From Aeromicrobium sp. 9AM (lineage in GTDB: Bacteria > Actinomycetota > Actinomycetes > Propionibacteriales > Nocardioidaceae), in the NCBI RefSeq assembly GCF_902506105.1, contig NZ_LR733303.1, positions 434,001 to 498,000 of the forward strand: a stretch of 64,000 nt of DNA, given 5' to 3'. Of this stretch, positions 32,621 to 40,953 are shown in pieces. Position 1 is the first letter of the stretch; each line of letters begins with the position of its first letter. The notes under the pieces were generated by a model, which did not search any database, was not told the DNA's origin, and saw only the letters and a program-made list of their open reading frames with translations. Made by a program: the position numbers and the translations under genes.

Positions 32621-33904
32621 ATGACGATCGTTACCGCCGCCAAGCCGGGTGCAGCGCTCTGGAACCCGCAGGCGCACATGCCCACTGCCCGCGCCAAGCG
32701 CCTCGTGATCACCGGAGGCCAGGGCGCGTGGCTCGAGACGTCGACGGGTGACAGGCTGCTGGATGCCACGGCCAGCCTGTGGCACGCCAACATCGGCCAC
32801 GGTCGCGAGCGCCTGGCCCGTGCTGCGTACGACCAGATGGTGAAGCTGGAGACCTATCACACGTTCGGGCGCTTCTCGAACGAGCCGGCGCTCGAGCTGG
32901 CCGATCGGCTGGCTGAGATGGGACCGATTCCGGGCGCCAAGGTCATGCTGACCAGCGGGGGATCGGACTCGGTCGACCTCGCCTGCAAGCTGGCGCGGCG
33001 CCACTGGCAGCTCGAGGGTCGAGCCGACAAGAAGATCATCCTCAGCCGCGACGGCGGCTACCACGGCCTGCATGCCTTCGGCACGAGCGTGGCCGGGCTG
33101 CAGTACAACCGCGATGGCTATGGCACGCCATCGTTGATCCCGGAGACGGCCCGGATCTCCACGAACGACATCGACGCAGTACGCCGGTCGGTGACCGAGC
33201 TCGGACCCGACAACATCGCGGCGATCATCGCCGAGCCCGTCATCGGGACGGGCGGGGTGATCGGTCCGGCCGAGGGCTACCTCGAGGGGCTCGAGGAGCT
33301 CTGCCGTCGTCACGACATCCTCCTGATCGCCGACGAGGTCATCACCGGCTTCGGCCGCACGGGTCGGCAGTTCGCGTCCCAGCGCTGGGGCATCCGCCCG
33401 GACCTGGTCACGATGGCCAAAGGCGTCACGTCGGGCTATGCGCCGCTCGGTGGCGTCCTGGTGGCCCCGCAGGTGGCTGATCGGTTCTTCGAGGGCGCGG
33501 ACGCGCCGATGTTCCGCCATGGCCTGACCTACTCCGGCCACGCCACCGCGTGCGCGGTCGCGCTCGCCAACCTCGACGTGATCGAGGAGGAGCAGCTGGT
33601 CGAGCGCGCGGCATGGCTGGAGAACGTCCTGGAGAAGGTCGTCGCGCCGCTCACGGACCACGAGCTGGTCGAGGAGGTGCGGGCGGGTGCCGGCTTCATG
33701 GCGGGCATCCACCTGCACGACGGCGTGGTCGGCGACTCGATTGCGGAGGCTTGCACGGATGCCGGCGTCCTGATCCGCGTCATCCACGACAACACGCTGC
33801 AGATCTGCCCGCCGTTCGTCACGACCGAGGACGAGCTCGACCTGATCGCCACCACGATCGCCCAGGCGTTGGACGCCTACCTCACGAGAAGGACGACATC
33901 ATGA
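32621..33904 (+). CDS. Class III PLP-dependent aminotransferase (omega-amino acid type)
   Basis: A 427-residue aminotransferase. SGGSDSVDLACKLARRHWQ (near 109-127) binds the cofactor phosphate, IADEVITGFGRTG (near 238-250) contains the Asp that contacts the pyridine ring, and MAKGVTSGYAPLGG (near 266-279) holds the Schiff-base Lys. The DGGYHGLHAFGTSVAG segment is characteristic of omega-aminotransferases. It would move an omega-amino group to pyruvate or oxoglutarate and produce a semialdehyde for the next enzyme. Four-base overlap couples it to the aldehyde dehydrogenase. The mRNA appears leaderless. Confidence 0.9.
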   Translation: MTIVTAAKPGAALWNPQAHMPTARAKRLVITGGQGAWLETSTGDRLLDATASLWHANIGHGRERLARAAYDQMVKLETYHTFGRFSNEPALELADRLAEMGPIPGAKVMLTSGGSDSVDLACKLARRHWQLEGRADKKIILSRDGGYHGLHAFGTSVAGLQYNRDGYGTPSLIPETARISTNDIDAVRRSVTELGPDNIAAIIAEPVIGTGGVIGPAEGYLEGLEELCRRHDILLIADEVITGFGRTGRQFASQRWGIRPDLVTMAKGVTSGYAPLGGVLVAPQVADRFFEGADAPMFRHGLTYSGHATACAVALANLDVIEEEQLVERAAWLENVLEKVVAPLTDHELVEEVRAGAGFMAGIHLHDGVVGDSIAEACTDAGVLIRVIHDNTLQICPPFVTTEDELDLIATTIAQALDAYLTRRTTS

Positions 33905-35397
33905 CCCAGACCCAGCTCGCCCCGCCCGCCAACTCGCTCGACACGGCCGACGTGCTGGCCGAGGTTCCGCGGGACCTGTTCCTCGCCGGGACCTGGACAC
34001 CCGCCACCGGCGGTCGCCGGATGCCGGTGGTCAATCCGGCCACCGGAACCGAGCTGACCGAGGTCGCCGACGCTGACGAGAACGATGCGCGGGTCGCGGT
34101 CGAGGCCGCGCGGCTCGCTCAGCGGTCGTGGGGACGCACCCCCGCGCGCGTGCGGTCCGAGATCCTCTACCGCGCGTACGACCTGATGGTCGAGCGGACC
34201 GAGCACCTCGCGCACGTGATGACGCTCGAGATGGGCAAGACGCTCGCCGAGGCCCGTGGCGAGGTTGCGTACGCCGCGGAGTTCTTCCGCTGGTTCGCCG
34301 AGGAGGCCGTGCGCGTCGATGGCGGATACAGCCACCGCCCGGACGGTGCCGCTCGCAACCTTCAGGTCAGGCAGCCGGTCGGCCCGTGCCTGCTGATCAT
34401 CCCGTGGAACTTTCCGCTGGCCATGGGTGCCCGCAAGATCGGCCCGGCGATCGCTGCCGGTTGCGTCAGCATCTTGAAGCCGGCGCCGCAGACGCCGCTC
34501 TCGTCGCTGGCGCTCGCGCAGATCCTCACCGAAGCCGGACTGCCCGAGGGCGTGCTCAGCGTGCTGCCGACCAGCCAGTCGGCCGAGGTCGTCAAGGTGA
34601 TCCTCGACAGCGGTGTCATCCGCAAGCTTTCCTTCACGGGCTCCACGGCGGTCGGCAAGCACCTCCTGGCACAGGCCGCCGAAGGTGTCCTGCGGACGTC
34701 GATGGAGCTGGGAGGCAACGCGCCGTTCCTCGTGCTCGAGGACGCCGACCTCGACCGGGCCGTGGAGGCAGCGTTCCAGGCGAAGATGCGCAACATGGGC
34801 GAGGCCTGCACGGCAGCCAACCGGTTCTTCGTCCACACGGCGGTGGCTGAGGAGTTCTCCGCCCGACTCGCACAACGCATGGGCGCGCTGATCGTCGGCG
34901 ACGGCACACGGGATGGGGTCGATGTCGGTCCGCTGATCGACGAGGCCAGCCGGCAGAAGGTTCGTACGCTGATCGCCGATGCCGTCGATCGGGGCGCATC
35001 GGTGCTCGTGGGCGGCGACAGCCCTGATCGGCCGGGCTACTTCGTCCAGCCGACCGTGCTGCTCAACACCCACCCCGACAGCGCGATGACCTCCACCGAG
35101 ATCTTCGGTCCGGTTGCGGCGATCCAGACATTCACGGACCTCGACGACGTGATCGACCGGGCAAACGACACCGAGTGGGGCCTGGTGGGATACGTCATGA
35201 CGCAGGACATCGACAACGCCCTCGACGTCGCCGAGCGACTCGAGGTGGGCATGGTCGGCATCAACTCTGGCGTCGTCTCGAGCCCATCCGCACCGTTCGG
35301 CGGGGTCAAGCAGTCGGGCCTCGGCCGCGAAGGCGGACGCGTCGGGATCGACGAGTTCCTCGAGATCAAGTACATCTCGATCCCGGTCCGGTCATGA
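33901..35397 (+). CDS. NAD(P)-dependent aldehyde dehydrogenase (succinate-semialdehyde type)
   Basis: A 498-residue ALDH. The catalytic Glu is in SMELGGNAPFLVLED (near 278) and the Cys in MGEACTAANRFFV (near 303), the CTAANR form typical of succinate-semialdehyde dehydrogenases. LIIPWNFPLAMGARKIGPA and SFTGSTAVGKHL shape the cofactor site. The ATG overlaps the aminotransferase stop, so the two reactions are coupled: amine to semialdehyde to acid. Whether the acid is succinate, malonate or another cannot be told. Confidence 0.9.
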   Translation: MTQTQLAPPANSLDTADVLAEVPRDLFLAGTWTPATGGRRMPVVNPATGTELTEVADADENDARVAVEAARLAQRSWGRTPARVRSEILYRAYDLMVERTEHLAHVMTLEMGKTLAEARGEVAYAAEFFRWFAEEAVRVDGGYSHRPDGAARNLQVRQPVGPCLLIIPWNFPLAMGARKIGPAIAAGCVSILKPAPQTPLSSLALAQILTEAGLPEGVLSVLPTSQSAEVVKVILDSGVIRKLSFTGSTAVGKHLLAQAAEGVLRTSMELGGNAPFLVLEDADLDRAVEAAFQAKMRNMGEACTAANRFFVHTAVAEEFSARLAQRMGALIVGDGTRDGVDVGPLIDEASRQKVRTLIADAVDRGASVLVGGDSPDRPGYFVQPTVLLNTHPDSAMTSTEIFGPVAAIQTFTDLDDVIDRANDTEWGLVGYVMTQDIDNALDVAERLEVGMVGINSGVVSSPSAPFGGVKQSGLGREGGRVGIDEFLEIKYISIPVRS

Positions 35398-36500
35398 CAG
35401 GGCGCGCGCATACGGTCGACGTGATCGCAGGCGATGGCATCGGCCCCGAAGTCATGGCGGCCGCTGTCTCCTGCGTCGACGCGCTAGCGCCATCTCTGGG
35501 CTTCACGATGAGCTGGCGGCCCCGCGAGTGGGGCTCGGACCACTTCCGCAAGCACGGCCGGATGATGCCGGTCGACGGCCTCGACCAGATGGCCACGGGC
35601 GACGCGATCCTGCTGGGCGCCGTCGGCGACGTCGACATTCCCGACGACGTGACCCTGTGGGGATTGCTGATCCCGATCCGCAGGGACTTCGAGCAGTACG
35701 TCAATCTGCGACCGGTCCGGCTGCTACCGGGTGTCGTGTCGCCACTCGCCGGTGTGAGCCACCTCGACATCATGGTCGTCCGGGAGAACGTCGAGGGGGA
35801 GTACTCCGAGGTCGGCGGACGGCTGTATCGCGCGCAGCCGGAGGAGATGGCGGTGCAGGAGTCGATCTTCACCCGGACAGGTGTCGAGCGGGTGGCCACG
35901 TACGCGGCCGAGCTCGCCCAACGACGTCAGGGGCGGCTCATCTCCGCGACGAAGTCCAACGGGATCATCCACACGATGCCGTTCTGGGACGAAGTCGTGC
36001 AGAGCTGCGTGGACGCCACTCCCGGCGTGGTGGTGGAGAGTGTCCTGATCGACGCCCTTGCAGCTCGCATGGTCCTCAAGCCCGAATCGATCGATGTGGT
36101 CGTCGCCTCCAACCTGTTCGGCGACATCCTCTCGGACCTCGCGGCCGCAGCGGCCGGTTCGATCGGCGTGGCACCGAGTGCCAACCTGAACCCGCCTCGA
36201 CGGCATCCCTCGATGTTCGAACCCGTTCACGGGTCAGCGCCCGACATCGCGGGCCAGGGCATCGCCAACCCCATCGGCCAGATCTGGTCCGCGGCCATGA
36301 TGCTCGAACACCTCGGTGAGGACATCGCTGCCCGGGTGCTGGTCGAGAGCATCGAGGCCACTCTGGCCGAGGGTATTCGCACGCCGGACCTGGGTGGCAC
36401 GGCGTCGACGGCGGAGGTCGCCGGAGCAGTCGTACGCCACGGAGTCCGCATCCTCGACGCCGGGCTTCCCTCAGGATGGGTGCTCGCCGAGGCGCCCTGA
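35394..36500 (+). CDS. Isocitrate/isopropylmalate-type dehydrogenase (tartrate/D-malate dehydrogenase-like)
   Basis: A 368-residue beta-decarboxylating dehydrogenase. VIAGDGIGPEVMAAA starts the fold; VRENVEGEYSEVGGRLY, TKSNGIIHTMPFWDEV (Lys near 184) and NLFGDILSDLAAAAAGSIG carry the metal- and substrate-binding Asp residues; EPVHGSAPDIAGQGIANPIGQIWSAAMML is the NAD-binding end. The NIIR-type short variant fits tartrate or D-malate dehydrogenases better than LeuB. It overlaps the ALDH gene by four bases and closes the operon. It would oxidise and decarboxylate a 2-hydroxy-dicarboxylate. Confidence 0.87.
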   Translation: MTGRAHTVDVIAGDGIGPEVMAAAVSCVDALAPSLGFTMSWRPREWGSDHFRKHGRMMPVDGLDQMATGDAILLGAVGDVDIPDDVTLWGLLIPIRRDFEQYVNLRPVRLLPGVVSPLAGVSHLDIMVVRENVEGEYSEVGGRLYRAQPEEMAVQESIFTRTGVERVATYAAELAQRRQGRLISATKSNGIIHTMPFWDEVVQSCVDATPGVVVESVLIDALAARMVLKPESIDVVVASNLFGDILSDLAAAAAGSIGVAPSANLNPPRRHPSMFEPVHGSAPDIAGQGIANPIGQIWSAAMMLEHLGEDIAARVLVESIEATLAEGIRTPDLGGTASTAEVAGAVVRHGVRILDAGLPSGWVLAEAP

Positions 36501-36547
36501 GTCCCAGACGGTCACGAATCGAGAAGCGCCGTCGACGAGCGCGCACC

Positions 36548-36553
36548 TAGCGT
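36548..36553 (+). promoter_or_regulatory. -10 element of a leaderless promoter for the VOC gene
   Basis: TAGCGT is followed by seven bases and the ATG at 36561. The same hexamer and spacing occur before pcaH. This supports 36561 over the in-frame GTG at 36552. Confidence 0.5.
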
Positions 36554-36560
36554 GAATCGC

Positions 36561-37166
36561 ATGACAACCATCGATCACATCACGCTCGAATCGGCCGACC
36601 CCGCGTCCGCCGCCTTCTACGACACCGCCTTCGCGCTCGGCTCACGGGTGCGCGTACGCGCTTCGGATGCCCCGACCGACGGGTTCCGGGGCTTCACGAT
36701 GTCCCTGGTGGTGTCCCAGCCCGCCAACGTCAACGCACTGGTCGATGCCGCGCTCGCCGCCGGCGCCACGGCCCTGAAGCCGGCGGCCAAGTCGTTCTGG
36801 GGCTACGGCGGGGTCGTGCAGGCCCCCGACGGGGCGGTCTGGAAGATCGCCTCCTCGGCCAAGAAGGACTCCGCCCCGGCTTCGCGGGATGTCGACGACA
36901 TCGTGCTGCTGCTCGGGGTCGACGACGTCAAGGCGACCAAGGCGTTCTATGTCGGCAAGGGCCTGACGGTGGGCAAGAGCTTCGGCAGCAAGTACGTCGA
37001 GCTCGAGACCAGCCCCATCAAGGTGGCCCTGTACGGGCGGCGGGCCCTGGCCAAGGACGCGGGCGTCGCACCCGAGGGCAGCGGATCGCATCGGCTCCAG
37101 ATCGGCGGCGACGCGGGATCGTTCAACGACCCCGACGGGTTCGCCTGGGAAGCAGCGGCGGGCTGA
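36561..37166 (+). CDS. Two-module VOC-family (glyoxalase-fold) protein
   Basis: A 201-residue protein with two glyoxalase-like modules: TTIDHITLESADPASAAFYDTAFALG at the start and DDIVLLLGVDDVKATKAFYVGKGL from about residue 110. VVQAPDGAVWKIAS and FNDPDGFAWEAAAG are the closing strands. The expected metal-ligand Glu of each module is not conserved in an obvious way, so binding rather than catalysis is possible. It is separate from the neighbouring operons and its function is unknown. Confidence 0.78.
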   Translation: MTTIDHITLESADPASAAFYDTAFALGSRVRVRASDAPTDGFRGFTMSLVVSQPANVNALVDAALAAGATALKPAAKSFWGYGGVVQAPDGAVWKIASSAKKDSAPASRDVDDIVLLLGVDDVKATKAFYVGKGLTVGKSFGSKYVELETSPIKVALYGRRALAKDAGVAPEGSGSHRLQIGGDAGSFNDPDGFAWEAAAG

Positions 37167-37218
37167 TGTGCCAGCCGGCGAAGGCGCAGGCCATGCTCGC
37201 GGCTCAGCAGTCGCAGGG

Positions 37219-37905
37219 TCAGGACCCGATCAGTCCCAGCTCGAGGTCGAGCCGCCCGGCCAGCTCGTCGACCGTGGTCCCGAAGGTCTCGACGACGGTG
37301 ACGCCGCTGCCGCCGACGAGGAATGTGGCGTGTTCGGTGTAGACGCGGCTGACGCAGGCCAGGCCGGTGAGCGGGTAGGTGCATTTGCGTACGAGCTTGG
37401 GTGCGCCGTCCTTGGCGAACAGGCTCATCATGACGAAGACGTCCTTGGCGCCGATGGCGAGGTCCATGGCTCCGCCCACGGCGGGGATCGCGTCGGGGGC
37501 GCCGGTGTGCCAGTTGGCGAGGTCGCCGCGTTCGGAGACCTGGAAGGCGCCGAGGACGCAGACGTCGAGGTGTCCGCCGCGCATCATGGCGAAGGAGTCG
37601 GCGTGGTGGAAGTACGACGCGCCGGGCAGCTCGGTGACCGGGACCTTGCCGGCGTTGGTCAGGTCGGTGTCGATGTCGTCGCCGGTGGCTGCTGGGCCCA
37701 TGCCGAGCATGCCGTTCTCGGTGTGCAGGACGATGCCGGAGTCGGGGGAGAGGTGGTCGCCGACCTGGGTGGGTTGGCCGATGCCGAGGTTGACGAAGGA
37801 GCCGTCGGGGATGTCGCGGGCGACGGCTTGTGCCATCTCGTCGCGGGTCAGCGGTCCGCGGTCGAGGTGCTCGATGGTGCGGTCGAGGGTCACGGTGATG
37901 GTCAT
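37219..37905 (-). CDS. pcaJ: 3-oxoadipate CoA-transferase subunit B
   Basis: A 228-residue subunit of the heterodimeric CoA-transferase that moves CoA from succinyl-CoA to 3-oxoadipate. The catalytic Glu lies in the HTENGMLGMGP motif (near residue 62), preceded by FVNLGIGQPTQVGDHL. AGGAGAC is placed before the ATG at 37905, and the gene overlaps the A subunit by four bases. Alone the sequence could also be a succinyl-CoA:acetoacetate transferase; its place next to pcaF and the pcaH-to-pcaDC genes decides for PcaJ. Confidence 0.9.
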   Translation of the reverse strand: MTITVTLDRTIEHLDRGPLTRDEMAQAVARDIPDGSFVNLGIGQPTQVGDHLSPDSGIVLHTENGMLGMGPAATGDDIDTDLTNAGKVPVTELPGASYFHHADSFAMMRGGHLDVCVLGAFQVSERGDLANWHTGAPDAIPAVGGAMDLAIGAKDVFVMMSLFAKDGAPKLVRKCTYPLTGLACVSRVYTEHATFLVGGSGVTVVETFGTTVDELAGRLDLELGLIGS

Positions 37906-38573
37906 GGTGTCTCCTGTGCGACGTGGACGATGCGGTCGACGAAGATGCCGGGGGTGACCACGACTTCGGGGTCGAGGTCGCCGAGGGCGACGATGTGGCT
38001 TACCTGGGCGATCGTCGTGGCAGCGGCGGTGGCCATGACGGGTCCGAAGTTGCGGGCGGTCTTGCGGTAGACGAGGTTGCCCATGGGGTCGCCGGCGTGG
38101 GCGCCGATGAGGGCGACGTCGCCGTGGATGGGCAGCTCGAGGACGTAGTCGCGGCCGTCGATCGTACGGGTCTCCTTGCCCTCCGCGAGCGGCGTGCCGA
38201 CGCCGGTGGGGCAGAAGAACGCACCGATCCCGGCGCCGGCGGCGCGCATCCGTTCGGCGAGGTTGCCTTGCGGCACGACTTCGAGCTCGATCTTCCCGGC
38301 CCGGTAGAGGTCGTCGAAGACGTACGAGTCGGACTGGCGCGGGAACGAGCAGATGACCTTGCGGACCCGGCCGGCAGCGAGCAGGGCAGCAAGCCCGGTG
38401 TCGCCGTTGCCCGCGTTGTTGCTGACCACCTCGAGGTCCGTGGCGCCCTGCTCGATCAGCGCGTCGATCAGGGCGACCGGCATGCCGGCCATGCCGAACC
38501 CGCCGACCAGCACCGTCGACCCGTCCTTGATGCCCTCGACGGCCTCGAGGGCGGTCTGGGCGATCAGGGTCAT
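37902..38573 (-). CDS. pcaI: 3-oxoadipate CoA-transferase subunit A
   Basis: A 223-residue subunit with the CoA-binding GGFGMAGMPVALIDALIEQG segment near residues 24-43 and NNAGNGDTGLAALLAAGRVRK after it. GVGTPLAEGKETRTIDGRDYVLELP and ALIGAHAGDPMGNLVYRKTARNFGPVMA are conserved across the family. The ATG overlaps the thiolase stop and the end overlaps pcaJ, as expected for a stoichiometric complex. The preferred start at 38573 gives the usual family length. Confidence 0.9.
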   Translation of the reverse strand: MTLIAQTALEAVEGIKDGSTVLVGGFGMAGMPVALIDALIEQGATDLEVVSNNAGNGDTGLAALLAAGRVRKVICSFPRQSDSYVFDDLYRAGKIELEVVPQGNLAERMRAAGAGIGAFFCPTGVGTPLAEGKETRTIDGRDYVLELPIHGDVALIGAHAGDPMGNLVYRKTARNFGPVMATAAATTIAQVSHIVALGDLDPEVVVTPGIFVDRIVHVAQETP

Positions 38574-39757
38574 CGGCTCGACTCGTTCTCGAGCACCACG
38601 GCGAGCGCCTGGCCGACGCCGATGCAGATCGCCGCGACACCCCAGCGCTCGCCGGACTCGGTGAGTCGCTTGGCGAGGGTGCCGAGGATGCGGGCGCCCG
38701 ACGCGCCGAGGGGGTGGCCGATCGCGATCGCGCCGCCCTTGGTGTTGACGATGTCCGGATCGACCTTCCACGCGTCGACGCAGGCCAGCGACTGCACGGC
38801 GAACGCCTCGTTGAGCTCGACAGCGCCGACGTCGGACCACCTGATGCCCGCCCGCGCCAGCGCCGCGTTGGCGGCCTCGACCGGGGCGAAGCCGAAGTAC
38901 TGCGGGTCGAGCGCATGCACGCCGCGACCGGCGATGCGCGCGACCGGGTTGATGCCGATCGAGCCCGCGGCCTCGGCCGAGCCGATCAGCAGCGCCGATG
39001 CTCCGTCGTTGAGGGGGGAGGCGTTGCCTGCGGTGATGGTGCCGTCGGGGCGGAACGCGGTCTTCAGGCCGGCCAGCTTCTCGGGCGTGGTGCCTTCGCG
39101 GATCGACTCGTCGCGCGTCAGCTCAGCTCCCTCGACAGGGGTGACGAGGTCGTCGTAGAACCCGGCGGCCCATGCGGCTGCCGCGAGCTCGTGTGACCGG
39201 GCGGCGAATGCGTCTTGCCGCGCGCGGCTGATGCCGAACCTGTCCTGCAGCTGCTCGTTGCACTCTCCGAGCGAGACCGTCCACTCCTTCGGCATCCGCT
39301 CGTTGACCAGGCGCCAGCCCAGCGTCGTCGAGACCGCCGCCATGTCGCCGGCGGGGAACCCACGCGACGGCTTGGGCAGCACCCACGGGGCCCGGGTCAT
39401 CGACTCGACCCCACCCGCGACGACCACGTGAGCATCGCCGGTCTCGATCGTCCGTGAGGCCATCATCGCCGCGTCCAGGCTCGAACCGCAGAGCCGGTTG
39501 ACCGTCGTCGCCGGGACGCTGGACGGCAACCCCGCCAGCAGCACGGCCATGCGCCCGACGTTGCGGTTGTCCTCACCCGCGCCGTTGGCATTGCCCCAGA
39601 CCACGTCGCCGATCGCGGCCGGATCCAGCCCCGGCGCCTTCGCCAGCACACCCGACAGCGCGGTCGCGGCCAGGTCGTCAGGGCGTACGCCCGACAGCGC
39701 ACCGCCGAACCGGCCGAAGGGCGTACGGGTCGCGGCATAGAGGTGGGCGCTGGGCAT
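38570..39757 (-). CDS. pcaF: 3-oxoadipyl-CoA thiolase
   Basis: A 395-residue thiolase that splits 3-oxoadipyl-CoA into succinyl-CoA and acetyl-CoA. The acyl-accepting Cys is in VNRLCGSSLDAAMMA (near 86-100), the His in IAIGHPLGASGARIL (near 345) and the second Cys in AAICIGVGQALAVV near the end. The motif MTRAPWVLPK is frequent in PcaF. Its ATG overlaps the pcaDC stop by one base. Fatty-acid thiolase is the only real alternative and is unlikely in this operon. Confidence 0.92.
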   Translation of the reverse strand: MPSAHLYAATRTPFGRFGGALSGVRPDDLAATALSGVLAKAPGLDPAAIGDVVWGNANGAGEDNRNVGRMAVLLAGLPSSVPATTVNRLCGSSLDAAMMASRTIETGDAHVVVAGGVESMTRAPWVLPKPSRGFPAGDMAAVSTTLGWRLVNERMPKEWTVSLGECNEQLQDRFGISRARQDAFAARSHELAAAAWAAGFYDDLVTPVEGAELTRDESIREGTTPEKLAGLKTAFRPDGTITAGNASPLNDGASALLIGSAEAAGSIGINPVARIAGRGVHALDPQYFGFAPVEAANAALARAGIRWSDVGAVELNEAFAVQSLACVDAWKVDPDIVNTKGGAIAIGHPLGASGARILGTLAKRLTESGERWGVAAICIGVGQALAVVLENESSR

Positions 39758-40953
39758 CAGCTCTCCTGATCGATCTCGGCCAGGACGTCCTGGGCGATGC
39801 GGAAGGCGGTGTTGGCGTCGGGGACGCCGCAGTAGATCGCGGTCTGCAGGAGCAGCTCCTTGATCTCGTCGTTCGTGAGTCCGTTGGTGCGGGCGGCGCG
39901 GAGGTGCATCGCGAGCTCTTCGTGATGGCCGCGCGCCACGAGTGCGGTGAGCGTGATGAGGGAACGGCTGCGCCGGTCGAGGCCGGGACGGGTCCAGACC
40001 GATCCCCAGGCGTACTGCGTGATGAAGTCCTGGAAGTCGGCGGTGAGCTCGGTCGTGCTGGCGATCGCGCGGTCGACGTGCGCGTCGCCGAGCACCTCGC
40101 GGCGCACGGTCATGCCGGCCTCGCGCACCTCGGCGACGGTCGGCGACGGATCGTCCGGTGGTTCTCCCGTGGCGTGCTCGCGGATGAGGCGGGCGACCTC
40201 TTCGGGACTCTCGGCGGGAGCAAGATGCCCGACGCCGTCCAGCACGACGAGCCGCCCGTTCTTCACACCGATGGCTATCTCCTCGAGGCCTGCCGGTGGC
40301 GCCGGTATGTCGTCCGCGCCCGCGACCGCGAGGACCGGTGTCGTGATCTCGTGCAGGCGGGGCCGTACGTCGAACGTCGCGAGCGCCTCGCAGACCAGCG
40401 CGTAGCCCTCCCGGTCCGCGTCCTGCAAGGCATGGAACAGCGCGGCTCCTGTTTCGGGTTCGCGCTCGAGGAAGCCCGGGGCGAACCAGTTCGCGGCGGA
40501 GCGTTCGAGCACCGCCGGAGTGCCGGACGCGCGTACGGTCGCGGCGCGCTCGTGCCACCCCTCGGGCTCGCCGATCTTGGCGCCGGTGCACAGCACCACT
40601 GCGGTGTCGACGCGATCCGGCGCGTCGAGCATCAGCTGCAGCCCCACGGCGCCGCCGACCGAGTCGCCCGCGTACGCGAACGTCGTGCCCTGCTCGCCGC
40701 GTTCGGCGAGCATGTCGTCGACCATCGCGAGCACCCCGGCAGCAAGCTCGGCGACCGTGAACGGCTTGGCCGCGGCCACGTTGGTGCCGTGCCCGGGCAG
40801 GTCCCAGGCGAGCACCTCGAAGCTCTTGGCCAGCTCAGGCGCACATCGCGTCCAGAGCGTACGCGCGGAGGTTCCGAGCGACGGGCCGAGCACGAGCAGC
40901 GGAAGGGCCGGTGATCCGCCGAGACGCACGGCGGTGACCTGGGGGACGGTCAT
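39757..40953 (-). CDS. pcaDC: Fused 3-oxoadipate enol-lactonase / 4-carboxymuconolactone decarboxylase
   Basis: A 398-residue two-domain enzyme, also named PcaL. The first 255 residues are an alpha/beta-hydrolase with the nucleophile elbow YAGDSVGGAVG (Ser near 96), Asp in VAGADD and His in DGVGHLAP. From about residue 275 comes the carboxymuconolactone decarboxylase (AhpD-like fold), with EVLGDAHVDRAIASTTELTADFQDFITQYAWG and RGHHEELAMHLRAARTNGLTNDEI. It performs two consecutive steps, decarboxylation and lactone hydrolysis. Such fusions are typical of actinobacteria. Confidence 0.93.
   Translation of the reverse strand: MTVPQVTAVRLGGSPALPLLVLGPSLGTSARTLWTRCAPELAKSFEVLAWDLPGHGTNVAAAKPFTVAELAAGVLAMVDDMLAERGEQGTTFAYAGDSVGGAVGLQLMLDAPDRVDTAVVLCTGAKIGEPEGWHERAATVRASGTPAVLERSAANWFAPGFLEREPETGAALFHALQDADREGYALVCEALATFDVRPRLHEITTPVLAVAGADDIPAPPAGLEEIAIGVKNGRLVVLDGVGHLAPAESPEEVARLIREHATGEPPDDPSPTVAEVREAGMTVRREVLGDAHVDRAIASTTELTADFQDFITQYAWGSVWTRPGLDRRSRSLITLTALVARGHHEELAMHLRAARTNGLTNDEIKELLLQTAIYCGVPDANTAFRIAQDVLAEIDQES

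Noticed and set aside
37219-38573. Succinyl-CoA:acetoacetate CoA-transferase
   Set aside because: Sequence alone allows it, and an acetoacetate-CoA ligase exists in the window, but the genes are inside the overlapped pca operon next to pcaF.
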